A stretch of 34,404 bases of DNA from contig CABIKM010000008.1 in the NCBI GenBank assembly GCA_902196205.1, positions 1-34,404 of the forward strand, given 5' to 3'. The position numbers and the translations under genes were made by a program. Under the pieces are notes generated by a model. That model saw only the letters and a list, made by a program, of their open reading frames with translations. It was not told the origin of the DNA and searched no databases. Every line of letters begins with the position of its first letter. Position 1 is the first letter of the stretch. The stretch is from Candidatus Methylomirabilis lanthanidiphila (GTDB lineage Bacteria; Methylomirabilota; Methylomirabilia; Methylomirabilales; Methylomirabilaceae). Shown here piece after piece: positions 1 to 7,820 of the stretch.

Positions 1-30
1 ACACCAGGTGTCTCAAAATCATTGACACAT
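1..30. mobile_element. Possible IS21-like element end interrupting hsdM
   Basis: Read on the minus strand, the last bases of the window contain TGTCAATGATTTTGAGACAC, which resembles the termini of IS21-family elements from memory. It begins just where the HsdM protein stops looking like its family (after LLED). No transposase is visible, so this is a guess from a short motif. Confidence 0.3.
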
Positions 31-2074
31 TCCGATCTTCGAGCAGCCCGCCCTCGCCGCCGTGCTCTTCCTTGAGTTCGTCGAGCTGCTGCTCCAGCGC
101 GCCGAGTGTACTTTCAAGCGCCTCGATAGACGCCTGCTCGGCTGCGAAGTGACGGGCGACCAGCAGCGCGGCCGGGATGAGATCCGACTTGAACTTCTGC
201 TTGCCCACCGTGAAGTCGGGTTGCTCCTTGCTCTTCTGCTCCTTGGTCTCGACGATGAGCCTCGGCTTAGCGGCGTCAACCCAGCCCGCGTGGACGATCA
301 GATACACATCGTCCTGCATCGTCGCCGTCCAGTAGTCCATGAGGTGCTGATAGACGTCGTATGGGTCGATAAGCCGGGCCGTGCCGAAGGTGGCCAGCAG
401 TTTCTCGGAGAGCGTTTCGATCAGCGCCTTCGGATGGTCGCCGAACTTGATGGCGTGGAGGCGCGGGGCGTTGGCCTTCTTCCACTGCCCGAACAGCGTC
501 GTGACGGACGCGTTGAACGACGCAAACTCGGCATGGCCCAGGATGGCAGCCTTGATCTCACCCCCTGGCAGCCTCAGGCGACTGTAACCGGCGCGCCCTG
601 CTGACTCAAACAGCAGCGGGCGGACGGCGGGCACCACCTGCCAGTAGCGGTCGAGTGCATCGACATCGCGATCGGCGATGCCGCCGCGCAGGTGGCCGTC
701 GATGTCTTGCAGGTCCTCGGGCTCGGTGCTGTCGATGTAGCGCGGGAGGTTGAGGTTGAAGTTGTTCTTCGGGTCGCTGATCTCCGAGAAGGGCACCATG
801 CGGGCGTAGCGCGGCACTTCGAGCTGTCGAGTGAAGGTGTCCACGATGCGGTGGATATCCTGGGCGCGCAGGCGGTTCTTGTTGCCGTCCTTAATGAAGC
901 CCTTTGAGGCATCCACTATGAAGATGCCCCTGCGGGCGTGAGCGTTCTCCTTGTCCAGCACGATGATGCAGGCGGGGATGCCAGTGCCATAGAACAGGTT
1001 GGCCGGCAGGCCGATGATGCCTTTGATGTAGCCGCGATTGACGACCTCGTGGCGGATGGCCGCCTCGGCATTGCCGCGAAACAGCACGCCATGCGGGAGA
1101 ATGACCGCTCCCTTGCCCGTGCTCTTGAGACACGTGAGGATGTGCAGCAGGAAGGCGTAATCGCCGTTCCTCTTCGGCGGGATGCCGTACTCGAAGCGCT
1201 TGAACTCATCTGCCTCGGGATGGAAGCCGTTGCTCCACGCCTTGGTGGAGAACGGCGGATTCGCGACGACGAAGTCGTAAGTCTTGAGGCCGCCGTCCTT
1301 GTTACGGAAGTGCGGATTTGCGAGGGTACTGCTTCCGCCCGGGGCGATCTCCGCCGTAATACAATCATGGAGAATCACGTTCATCCGAGCAAGCGCAGAC
1401 GTGGCATTGTCTTTGTCTTGCCCATAGAGCGCGAGATCGAGGCCGGCGCGACCTTTAGCCTCGTCGTGGGCCTTAAGCAACAGTGAGCCGGAACCGCACG
1501 TGGGGTCGTGAATCGTCTGGCCGGCTGACCTGGCATCGCCGACACCGATAACCTTAGCCATGATGCGCGAGACTTCGGCGGGCGTGTAGAACTGCCCCTT
1601 GCTCTTGCCTGACTCCGTCGCGAAGTGTCGCATCAGGTATTCGTAGGCGTCGCCGAGCAGGTCGTCGCCTTCGGCGCGGTTGCTACGAAAATCGAGCGCC
1701 GGGGTGTCGAAGATGGAGACGAGGTTAGAGAGGCGGTCCACCATCTCCTTGCCCTTACCGAGCTTGTCCGCGTCGTTGAAGTCGGCAACGTCGATCACGC
1801 CCTTGAGGTCGTTGGCCTCGGCAAGCTTGGCGATGATCTTGTTGATCTTGTCCCCGATCTCCTTGTCGCCCTTCAGGACGACCATGTCGGCAAAGCTCCC
1901 GCCATTCGGCACATCGAGCAAGTAGCCCTTCTGGCTGGCCGCCTTGTCGGAGACGTACTTCATGAACAACAGGACGAGGACGTAGTCCTTGTACTGCGAG
2001 GCATCCATACCGCCGCGCAGCTCATCGCAGCTCTTCCAGAGGGAGGCGTAGAGTTCGGATTTCTTGATGGGCAT
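1..2074 (-). CDS. hsdM: Type I restriction-modification DNA methylase subunit, partial (left edge)
   Basis: The minus-strand frame is open from ATG at 2074 to the window edge (691 codons, no stop). It starts MPIKKSELYASLWKSCDELR, the usual N-terminal helical domain of type I M subunits. The AdoMet-binding motif DPTCGSGSLLLK and the catalytic NPPF motif are both present, as is the family stretch GKSKGQFYTPAEVSRIMAKV. The enzyme should methylate adenine with an HsdS specificity subunit and license HsdR cleavage; neither partner gene lies in the window. A conserved region ending in HGGEGGLLED is seen near the edge. After LLED the frame enters sequence unlike the family (RNVSMILRHLV), which may be an insertion-sequence end. 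The ribosome-binding site is weak. Family assignment is firm; whether the gene is intact is unknown. Confidence 0.9.
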   Translation of the reverse strand, partial: MPIKKSELYASLWKSCDELRGGMDASQYKDYVLVLLFMKYVSDKAASQKGYLLDVPNGGSFADMVVLKGDKEIGDKINKIIAKLAEANDLKGVIDVADFNDADKLGKGKEMVDRLSNLVSIFDTPALDFRSNRAEGDDLLGDAYEYLMRHFATESGKSKGQFYTPAEVSRIMAKVIGVGDARSAGQTIHDPTCGSGSLLLKAHDEAKGRAGLDLALYGQDKDNATSALARMNVILHDCITAEIAPGGSSTLANPHFRNKDGGLKTYDFVVANPPFSTKAWSNGFHPEADEFKRFEYGIPPKRNGDYAFLLHILTCLKSTGKGAVILPHGVLFRGNAEAAIRHEVVNRGYIKGIIGLPANLFYGTGIPACIIVLDKENAHARRGIFIVDASKGFIKDGNKNRLRAQDIHRIVDTFTRQLEVPRYARMVPFSEISDPKNNFNLNLPRYIDSTEPEDLQDIDGHLRGGIADRDVDALDRYWQVVPAVRPLLFESAGRAGYSRLRLPGGEIKAAILGHAEFASFNASVTTLFGQWKKANAPRLHAIKFGDHPKALIETLSEKLLATFGTARLIDPYDVYQHLMDYWTATMQDDVYLIVHAGWVDAAKPRLIVETKEQKSKEQPDFTVGKQKFKSDLIPAALLVARHFAAEQASIEALESTLGALEQQLDELKEEHGGEGGLLEDRNVSMILRHLV

Positions 2075-2283
2075 CGTCAGCTCAGGTGCTCTCTGTTGCC
2101 GCAGCCCGATTGTGAGCGATACGAGAAATGTGACCGCGGTGTACATGGTCTTGTCGATCGGGGTGCCTGCCGCGCCACATGCCTTCGTCGCCAGCCAAAG
2201 CGCGGGTGTCCTTGGTGTGCCGGGCGCTGACCCATAGGGAAAGTCTCTGCTTGGTGAGACCCTGCTCCATGGTTCTCGCAGGC

Positions 2284-2377
2284 GTCGAACGTGTGAGTTC
2301 AGGGGCCGCCGGAGGCCGAAGGCCGAAGGGCACCGGCAAGCGCAGCTTGCCGGTGGTCCGGAACGAAGGGTTAGAGC
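2284..2377 (-). repeat. attC-like integron recombination site (probably decayed)
   Basis: On the minus strand this 94-bp palindromic element starts 19 bases after the kinase stop codon. It reads CTCTAAC, CCTTC, GTTCCGG, a hairpin-rich centre, CCTGAAC, TCACAC, GTTCGAC. That is the order R'', spacer, L'', variable arm, L', spacer, R' of an integron attC. The two outer boxes pair at 5 of 7 positions, so they are degenerate against RYYYAAC/GTTRRRY. The centre holds a perfect 10-bp stem with a 5-base loop (2331-2355). Position just behind a gene on the same strand is the gene-cassette layout. A fold and covariance-model search would decide. Confidence 0.5.
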
Positions 2378-2395
2378 GATGTTGCGGAAGCACGC

Positions 2396-3322
2396 TCATG
2401 CTGGGGTATTCAGATCTCTCCAAAATTCGAGGGCGGACGCAGTTCTGTAATCGACATGGCGGCGGAGAGCCTTTTCCAGGGCGAAGTTAAACGAGCCACC
2501 GACTTGGAGGGCCATTTTACGAGGAACGCCATTTAGCACTTCCTCGGTCGTAAGAGTCAGCGGGTGGCCGAGAAGAATCTGAAGAAAGAGCAGGCCACAA
2601 TGGTAGATATCCATGCGATGGTCCATTGGGCCATACTCAGCAGGGACGATAGACTCCGGTGCTCGCATCCACTCGGCGAGCACTGTATTTTGGGCGTCGA
2701 TTTCCGTGACCATCTTGGTTATCCCAAGGTCGCCCAGCATGAAGGTGAAGATCATGTCATTCGGAGCCATGTCATCACTTCGCGTTGCGATAAAGACGTT
2801 ACCGCCGTGAATATCTTGATGGACGTAGTCGTTGCAGTGGAGGAAATGCACTGCTTGGAGAATTTGCCGTGCAATTGCGCGCAGCCAAAGATGGCCGTTG
2901 AATTGGTCGCTTTGAATGAACTGATTGATGGGCTGCCAGCATCGTTCGAACACTATGTAGAAGGTGTGGCGGAATTCAAATGCATCGTGAACGTAAGTAA
3001 CGTTTGGATGGCGAAGAAGCCGGAGCTTCTCAAGCTCAGCGATTGCGCTCTCTCGCACTTGTTCGTAGGTGCCCAGGGGCTTCAACATCTTCACCGCGAG
3101 TAGGTTTTCCCAAGTGTCCGTGCACTCATAGACCACTCCGAAGTTGCCCTCACCAATAACCGGCCCGATTCGATACGTGTTTCCTGTAAGGGTACTGGTG
3201 ATCGACTCGCCCTCAACGGGCGGGGTAAATACAGGAACGAAAACCTGACCATCAGCCACGGTAGCCGGAACCTCAGGCGCAGGCAGCTGTGCGTCGTGCT
3301 CGGGTAGCTGTGGGTTAGTCAT
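2396..3322 (-). CDS. Serine/threonine protein kinase, soluble
   Basis: This 308-residue protein has a single eukaryotic-type kinase domain. The glycine loop GEGNFG is at 57-62, the ATP lysine at K78 (AVKML), a candidate helix-C glutamate at E97, the catalytic loop HQDIHGGN with D170 and N175, the metal-binding DLG at 198-200, and APE at 221-223. All catalytic residues are present, although HRD is HQD and DFG is DLG. No membrane helix or extracellular sensor domain is seen, so it should act in the cytoplasm. The substrate is unknown. It is followed directly by an attC-like site and preceded at some distance by an integrase remnant, which suggests a captured integron cassette. The start has no strong ribosome-binding site. 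Confidence 0.88.
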   Translation of the reverse strand: MTNPQLPEHDAQLPAPEVPATVADGQVFVPVFTPPVEGESITSTLTGNTYRIGPVIGEGNFGVVYECTDTWENLLAVKMLKPLGTYEQVRESAIAELEKLRLLRHPNVTYVHDAFEFRHTFYIVFERCWQPINQFIQSDQFNGHLWLRAIARQILQAVHFLHCNDYVHQDIHGGNVFIATRSDDMAPNDMIFTFMLGDLGITKMVTEIDAQNTVLAEWMRAPESIVPAEYGPMDHRMDIYHCGLLFLQILLGHPLTLTTEEVLNGVPRKMALQVGGSFNFALEKALRRHVDYRTASALEFWRDLNTPA

Positions 3323-3379
3323 AGCTCAATTCGCAGAGTAATCGCTCGAACCGTTAAGTAAGCCGCACAAGACGCCACC

Positions 3380-3512
3380 ATGACTGGCGGCCTATCCCGG
3401 ACAGCCCTCGCATCGATGTAAACCAGAATCGCACGTAATATTCCTCTGTTACGATAATTTTGTCAAACATTGCTCATCTGAAAAGAGCCGCCATGGTGGC
3501 GGCCTATCCTAC
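3380..3512. repeat. Two short palindromes sharing GGCGGCCTATCC
   Basis: GGCGGCCTATCC occurs twice, near 3385 and 3500, each time as the right arm of a small inverted repeat. The second, GCCGCCA-TGG-TGGCGGC, is a perfect 7-bp stem; the first is imperfect. They flank about 100 bp of AT-richer sequence between the kinase gene and the integrase remnant. Function is unknown; REP-like repeats are one reading. Confidence 0.4.
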
Positions 3513-3662
3513 TATTGGCTCGCAGCCTATCTCGGTGCCACGACTCTTAACGTCGGCCGGACTGCGCACGCCCCCTCCTCGATTCAGGACATGGGTGTAG
3601 ATCATCGTGCTTTTCCCGTCTGTGTGGCCGAGCCGTTCCTGAACGGTTCGGAGCATAGCCAT
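3504..3662 (-). pseudogene. Integron-integrase / tyrosine recombinase C-terminal fragment
   Basis: Between about 3656 and 3549 the minus strand encodes a typical tyrosine-recombinase C-terminus: [12 protein letters not shown], then [13 protein letters not shown], then VRSPAD. The H of LGH and the nucleophile Y of IYTH are both there. The VLNRGG-VRSP ending is characteristic of IntI-type and related integrases. Upstream in the frame the match ends abruptly: there is no HSFATHLL block and no catalytic arginine, and the sequence is intergenic in character. Only about 35 of some 320 residues survive, so this is a remnant. It lies on the same strand as the kinase, about 230 bp upstream of it. Confidence 0.75.
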
Positions 3663-3786
3663 CGTCGAGCCCGTGCGTGGCACACGGGTGCCGGAAGGTA
3701 TGACAGGATAATCCTGCCCGCTGGGCCGAAATTCGTCGGTCGAGCTGGCCACCAAAGCGGGAGCGGCGCGATTCCCCGCAAACATT

Positions 3787-3824
3787 ACGGCCCTTCGGAG
3801 GATCGGATCACACCGAAGGGCCGT
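3787..3824. repeat. Perfect 12-bp inverted repeat, 14-base loop
   Basis: ACGGCCCTTCGG (3787-3798) and CCGAAGGGCCGT (3813-3824) are exact complements around a 14-base loop. No T-tract follows on either strand, so it does not look like a Rho-independent terminator. It sits in gene-poor DNA beside the integrase fragment and may be a mobile palindrome. Confidence 0.6.
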
Positions 3825-3903
3825 GGATCGCTGCAAACACAGCCGGACTCTCTATGCAGGACGACATACGTCTCGGACAGTTTCTCATTCCGGGCTTGAG
3901 TCT

Positions 3904-3972
3904 GAATTCATCCCCGCGTACGCGGGGACCCAGGGTATGGATTCTCGCTCCCCGCTTAAAGCATGCGGGGAC
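3904..3972. repeat. Dispersed palindromic repeat, CCCCGC type
   Basis: It contains the perfect palindrome TCCCCGCGTACGCGGGGA (3911-3928), and further on TCCCCGC and GCGGGGA arms (3949-3971). The layout, two hairpins joined by a GGATTC stretch, resembles the repeat at 8663-8727, so the two may be relatives of one family. Nothing coding was seen from 3663 to 4328. Confidence 0.5.
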
Positions 3973-4055
3973 AAGCTTCACGGGAATACCGCATGCGCCT
4001 CCGGCGCACCCATGGGGATGAAAGTCCGCGACAAGGCTTTGCCACCCAATGGTTC

Positions 4056-4141
4056 GTCATTGCGAGCGACCAACGGGAGCGCGGCAATCTCACCGTATTT
4101 TGATTGCGAGATTGCTTCGTCGCTGCGCTCCTCGCAAAGAC
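4056..4141. repeat. Dispersed palindromic repeat, GTCATTGCGAG type
   Basis: The outer arms GTCATTGCGAG and CTCGCAAAGAC and the inner arms GCAATCTC and GAGATTGC make a long imperfect hairpin. This is a known style of intergenic repeat, found in many copies in several bacterial phyla and often mis-called as small ORFs. It lies in a gene-free stretch. Confidence 0.7.
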
Positions 4142-4328
4142 ATGAGTGAGGGAAACTTTCGGGACAATGACGTCCAGCATTGCGATTCATGAGGCGATGC
4201 TTGGATTCCCGGACCGCCCATTTCCGCCTCGGCTGTCTAGCCCATACCAGTGGTAAACCGTGGAGTCGGCGCAGGCGCGGCGTGGGATTGACGCCGGATA
4301 GTTCGAAGAGCGGCGCAGTCTGCGCTGG

Positions 4329-4778
4329 TCAGGATGGATGGGGGGACCCGTGTCCAAACGGAGATATCACCCCTAACTGCTGCATGACGAATCCGAGGAA
4401 ATTGTGCTGCGCCCAGCGCTCTACGATCTTGCCTCCCTCAATCCGGTAGATGACAATCCCGGTCATCTCTACCTTCTTCCCGGTGGGCTTGATACCCTTA
4501 AACTCGCCGGTCTGCGTGCCGGTTCCGCTCACTCGCACCACGACCCGGTCGCCCTCGGCAATCAGATCGTGGATGACATGGGTACCATCAGGGTACGCGC
4601 TCGCAAACACTTTGAACGCCTGCTTGATGCCTTCCAGACCAGGCTTGAGATCGGGGATGGGCGGCGGATCATGATCGACCAGATCAGGGGAGAAGAACTC
4701 ATCCATCGCCTCGAAGTTCTGCTTATCGGTCTCTTCGTAGAGGCGACGCACCAGACGCTTGTTGTCTTCGATCGACAT
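4329..4778 (-). CDS. SnoaL-like (ester cyclase / NTF2-fold) protein
   Basis: The 149-residue protein matches the SnoaL-like polyketide cyclase/ester cyclase family, a cone-shaped alpha+beta barrel. Visible family features are the N-terminal helix (NKRLVRRLYEE), FSPDLVDHDPP, GLEGIKQAFKVFASAYPD, the strand VVVRVSGTGTQTGEFKGI and the C-terminal IVERWAQHNFLGFVMQQLG. AAGGAG lies 7 bases before the ATG. Homologues are often single genes of unknown substrate, so no reaction can be named. It is a lone gene between two repeat-rich gaps. The last residues (GHGSPHPS) look like an extension. Confidence 0.85.
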   Translation of the reverse strand: MSIEDNKRLVRRLYEETDKQNFEAMDEFFSPDLVDHDPPPIPDLKPGLEGIKQAFKVFASAYPDGTHVIHDLIAEGDRVVVRVSGTGTQTGEFKGIKPTGKKVEMTGIVIYRIEGGKIVERWAQHNFLGFVMQQLGVISPFGHGSPHPS

Positions 4779-4935
4779 CTCGCGCTCCTTAGATTGCCGC
4801 TACATTCGCGGGACTGAAGGCGAAGCCTGATTGAAGCTCAACGCAGTGAGTAAGTACCATGTATTTAAAGCCAGACATACCTGCCAAGTCAAGACAAATC
4901 GATTTAAATCCGGCCGCATCCGCGGCGGGACCCCG

Positions 4936-5034
4936 GTAGGCTGGGATGAGTGAAGCGAATCCCAGCAATTCTCGCTCGTGTATATGTTCGCATGGCCGTG
5001 GGTTAGCTGGGTTTCGTGCCTCAACCCGGCCTAC
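4936..5034. repeat. Dispersed repeat, GTAGGCTGGG type
   Basis: It starts GTAGGCTGGG and ends with the loosely complementary CAACCCGGCCTAC, with shorter arms inside (CTGGGA/TCCCAG and GGGTT/AACCC). Repeats of this style are common between genes in environmental bacteria. It fills most of the gap between the SnoaL-like and DsbA-like genes (4779-5039); nothing coding is seen there. Confidence 0.5.
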
Positions 5035-5039
5035 TCCAC

Positions 5040-6107
5040 TTATTTCGGCTGGCGGCGAAGTTCGCGGTCGATGATCTTCTGGAACATCTCCAACGGCAGA
5101 GCACCGACGACGAGCCGCCCGTTGATGAAGAAGGTCGGGGTACCCGTGATACCGAGGCGGGTCCCTTCCTCCACATCAGCCTGGACCGCTGCCGCGTGCT
5201 TTCCACCGTCCAAACAGGCGGCGAAGCTTTTGTCGTTGAGCTTCAACTGCTCGGCAAATCGTTTGAAGTCTGCGGGAGTCGCCTGGGCCTGCGATTCAAA
5301 GAGGCGGTCATGATACTCCCAGAACTTTCCCTGCTCGCCGGCGCATCGAGCGGCCTCAGCCGCCTTCGCCGCCTTAGGATGAAGGCCGGCGATCGGGAAG
5401 TCCCGATACGCCAACCGTACCTGCTTTGGGTAGAGCCGTACCACCTCTTTCAGCGTTCCGACGACCCGACTGCAAAAGGGACATTGAAAGTCGGAGAATT
5501 CAACAATGGTGACGGGGGCATCTTTAGGACCTTGGGCAAAGGCCCCTTCCGCGCTCACCGGGACCCGGATCGGGTCGGGCTCTTCCAGAAACCACTCGAC
5601 TTTGGCGCGTTGCTGGAGGCTGGCCAGATAGGCGTGACGGCCTGCCTGCGCCTTCTGGTTTCTCAGATAGTCGCGGACCTTGGGGCGAAGCTCGGCGTCA
5701 TCTCCCTGCAGGCGCGCCCTGTTCTGCGTCATAAATGTGGCAACCTCTGCGTCGCTTACTTCAGGCGCCTTCGACGTCACCTCGGCCTTCAAGAGATCCT
5801 CAACCGTTATTCCGCGGCGCTTCGCCTCGAGCGCCAGAAGGCGCTCCTCAATCAGCTCCTCGAGCTTTGTCTCCATGAGCTGGAACCTCTGCTCTTGTAA
5901 CTTGGCAAGCTGGGGAGCCAGCACCTTTTCAAGCTCTTCAAGCGTAATGATCTGATCATCTACCTTGGCAGCCACTCCCGGTTCGACCGGTTTGACGGAG
6001 GGCTCGCCGCCAAACGCCGACTGTTGCCACAGAACCGCCCACAAGAGGAAGACCGCGCCGATCGCAACGGCCAGACGTTCAGATCTGCTCTTTCCCAGTA
6101 ACAGCAT
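5040..6107 (-). CDS. Secreted DsbA-like thioredoxin-fold protein with SurA-like N-terminal part
   Basis: From ATG 6107 the protein has 355 residues; AAGGAGGTG lies just upstream and contains the alternative GTG start at 6113. A signal peptide or anchor (about residues 10-33) precedes a helical segment resembling the N-terminal part of SurA/PpiC chaperones (about 45-165). The C-terminal half is a DsbA-type domain with the active-site pair C209-P-F-C212 and the cis-proline loop GTPTFF near 322-327. It should form, isomerise or reduce disulfides outside the cytoplasm. The gene lies 52 bases after the multicopper oxidase gene on the same strand, so the two are probably co-transcribed. Helping a secreted metalloenzyme fold is a reasonable but untested role. 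Confidence 0.88.
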   Translation of the reverse strand: MLLLGKSRSERLAVAIGAVFLLWAVLWQQSAFGGEPSVKPVEPGVAAKVDDQIITLEELEKVLAPQLAKLQEQRFQLMETKLEELIEERLLALEAKRRGITVEDLLKAEVTSKAPEVSDAEVATFMTQNRARLQGDDAELRPKVRDYLRNQKAQAGRHAYLASLQQRAKVEWFLEEPDPIRVPVSAEGAFAQGPKDAPVTIVEFSDFQCPFCSRVVGTLKEVVRLYPKQVRLAYRDFPIAGLHPKAAKAAEAARCAGEQGKFWEYHDRLFESQAQATPADFKRFAEQLKLNDKSFAACLDGGKHAAAVQADVEEGTRLGITGTPTFFINGRLVVGALPLEMFQKIIDRELRRQPK

Positions 6108-6159
6108 TATCACCTCCTTGTCATGAGTGTCCCACGAAATATCCGGGATTCCGACTGCG

Positions 6160-7791
6160 CTAGGCCCGCACCAGAAAGTTTCGCATCATGTCCAGGTCCT
6201 CATGTTCGAGATTATGGCAATGATACAAAAACAGACCTGTATATTGATCAAAGCGCTTCAGGATCGTCACCTTTTCTCCCGGCATCACCAGCACCGTATC
6301 CTTCCAGCCGTTATCCACAAACCCTTGACTGACCGACGCGTACCGTTGCTCAAATCCTGGCGCTACCTCCCGCTTGAGCACCTGAAACGTCTGTCCGTGG
6401 ATGTGCATCGGGTGGGCCATCATCATCCCGCGAGCGCGGTGATCGCGATTGATAAATTCCAATACCTGCAAGGTATTCAGCGGAATGATCTCCTCGTCGA
6501 CGACCTTCGTCAGTTCGAACGAGCGGCCGTTCAGTCTCGGCGACATCCCCCGCATCGACAGATGGATCGACCTGGGCTTTTTGGCATTGGCAGCATCTTG
6601 CGGATGAAACCGCTGAATCTGCGACAGACGGCTCGGAAGCGTAAGTTGATCACGCTCTTCCCGCGTCATGCGAACCGTCAGAATAGGGTGCTCGGCCCCA
6701 TGAGGCAAAGCGGCGCCCATCATGCCCATCATCCCGCCCGCCCATACCGCGCCCCATCCCCATCCTTCCGCCACCCCCCCTCTCATCATCCCGCCGCCCA
6801 TACCCATCATCGGCATCACACCGGAGAAAGCCGCGCTACGCAGCGCTATCTCCTCACCGAGCTTTCGGCCGCGGAAATCCGCCCAGATATCCACCCGTTC
6901 ACCGGGCGCGAGCGTCACATAGTTGCGGACCACGGGACTTTCCAGAAGTCCTCCATCGGTGCCGATCACGGTCAGCGGGCTCCCATCGCTCCAGACCAAC
7001 TTATAGATGCGCGAGTTGGAACCGTTGACGATCCGAAGGCGATAGGCTCTGGTAGCCGCCTGGAGTACGAAATCCGGCTTGCCGTTGACCAGTATCCGAT
7101 CGCCAAGGAATCCCATCCATCGATCATGCCCATGCGCGATATAGCGGAGCTGGTTCCGGTCATCGAAACTGCGATCCTGAATCACCAGTGGAACATCGTA
7201 CTCGCCGCGCGGCAGTTCCAGCGACTGCTCCTCACTATCGGTCACGAGGATCAGACCCGCCATGCCGTAGTAGGTCTGCTCAGCCGTTCGTTTGTCGGTA
7301 TGCGGGTGAAACCAATAGGTGCCGGCGCGATCGAGAACCGTATATTCGTAGACAGACGTTTGGCCGCTTCCTATCTGATGTCGAGGGTGCCCGTCGGCCT
7401 TTTCCGGTACCAGGAGGCCGTGCTGATGGAGCACGCACTCCTCCGGCAGCTTATTGTGGAAACGGACCCGGACCTTCTGGCCCTGACGCAACCGGAGTAT
7501 GGGACCGAGATAGCTGCCGGGAATCTCGTCCACGGTGCCGGACGGCCCCTTGATCAACTCTCCCGAAAATTTCCAGACCTTGGTCGGCCGGTCCGACGAG
7601 AGAACCGGAAGCTCCGTCGTCAGGGCCGTTATCCCGACTTCGATGTCCGGTTCTGATCGACCAGAGCGATCCTGAGCCGCCTGTTCATTACCGGCTGCAA
7701 ACACCCACTCCGGAACGACAGTCGTCGCGACTGCGCCGAGTCCGAGGTACTGCAAGAGCCTTCTCCGGGAGAGATCAGTCATACCGCTCAT
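6160..7791 (-). CDS. Multicopper oxidase, Tat-exported (CueO/SufI-like)
   Basis: ATG 7791 follows an AGGAGG and gives 543 residues; a longer frame from 7842 would overlap truA. The N-terminus has the twin-arginine signal SRRRLLQYLGLGAVA. The copper ligand motifs are all visible: LHQHG, YWFHPH, HPMHIHG (from about 460) and HCHNLEHEDLDMM (from 524), which supply the type 1 and trinuclear centres. A Met/Gly-rich segment (MPMMGMGGGMMRGG and a second MMGMMG) sits mid-protein, as in cuprous oxidases such as CueO. It should oxidise Cu(I) or another small substrate with O2 in the periplasm. It starts 29 bases after the truA stop and is followed by a thiol-disulfide protein. Confidence 0.92.
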   Translation of the reverse strand: MSGMTDLSRRRLLQYLGLGAVATTVVPEWVFAAGNEQAAQDRSGRSEPDIEVGITALTTELPVLSSDRPTKVWKFSGELIKGPSGTVDEIPGSYLGPILRLRQGQKVRVRFHNKLPEECVLHQHGLLVPEKADGHPRHQIGSGQTSVYEYTVLDRAGTYWFHPHTDKRTAEQTYYGMAGLILVTDSEEQSLELPRGEYDVPLVIQDRSFDDRNQLRYIAHGHDRWMGFLGDRILVNGKPDFVLQAATRAYRLRIVNGSNSRIYKLVWSDGSPLTVIGTDGGLLESPVVRNYVTLAPGERVDIWADFRGRKLGEEIALRSAAFSGVMPMMGMGGGMMRGGVAEGWGWGAVWAGGMMGMMGAALPHGAEHPILTVRMTREERDQLTLPSRLSQIQRFHPQDAANAKKPRSIHLSMRGMSPRLNGRSFELTKVVDEEIIPLNTLQVLEFINRDHRARGMMMAHPMHIHGQTFQVLKREVAPGFEQRYASVSQGFVDNGWKDTVLVMPGEKVTILKRFDQYTGLFLYHCHNLEHEDLDMMRNFLVRA

Positions 7792-7820
7792 GGAAGCCTG
7801 CCTCCTGCTCGACCTGTTCC

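Noticed and set aside
2082-2423. Minus-strand frame of 113 codons between hsdM and the kinase
   Set aside because: It runs through the attC-like palindrome and matches no family; a shorter version from ATG 2270 also has no support. I see no gene in 2075-2283.
3823-4190. Several small frames around 3823-4190
   Set aside because: They lie on dispersed palindromic repeats, which typically give spurious peptides such as FARSAATKQS and CEERSDEAIS.
6127-7656. Long plus-strand open frame (509 codons)
   Set aside because: It is fully antisense to the multicopper oxidase and reads as low-complexity His/Arg/Pro-rich protein without domains; it arises from GC-rich codon bias.
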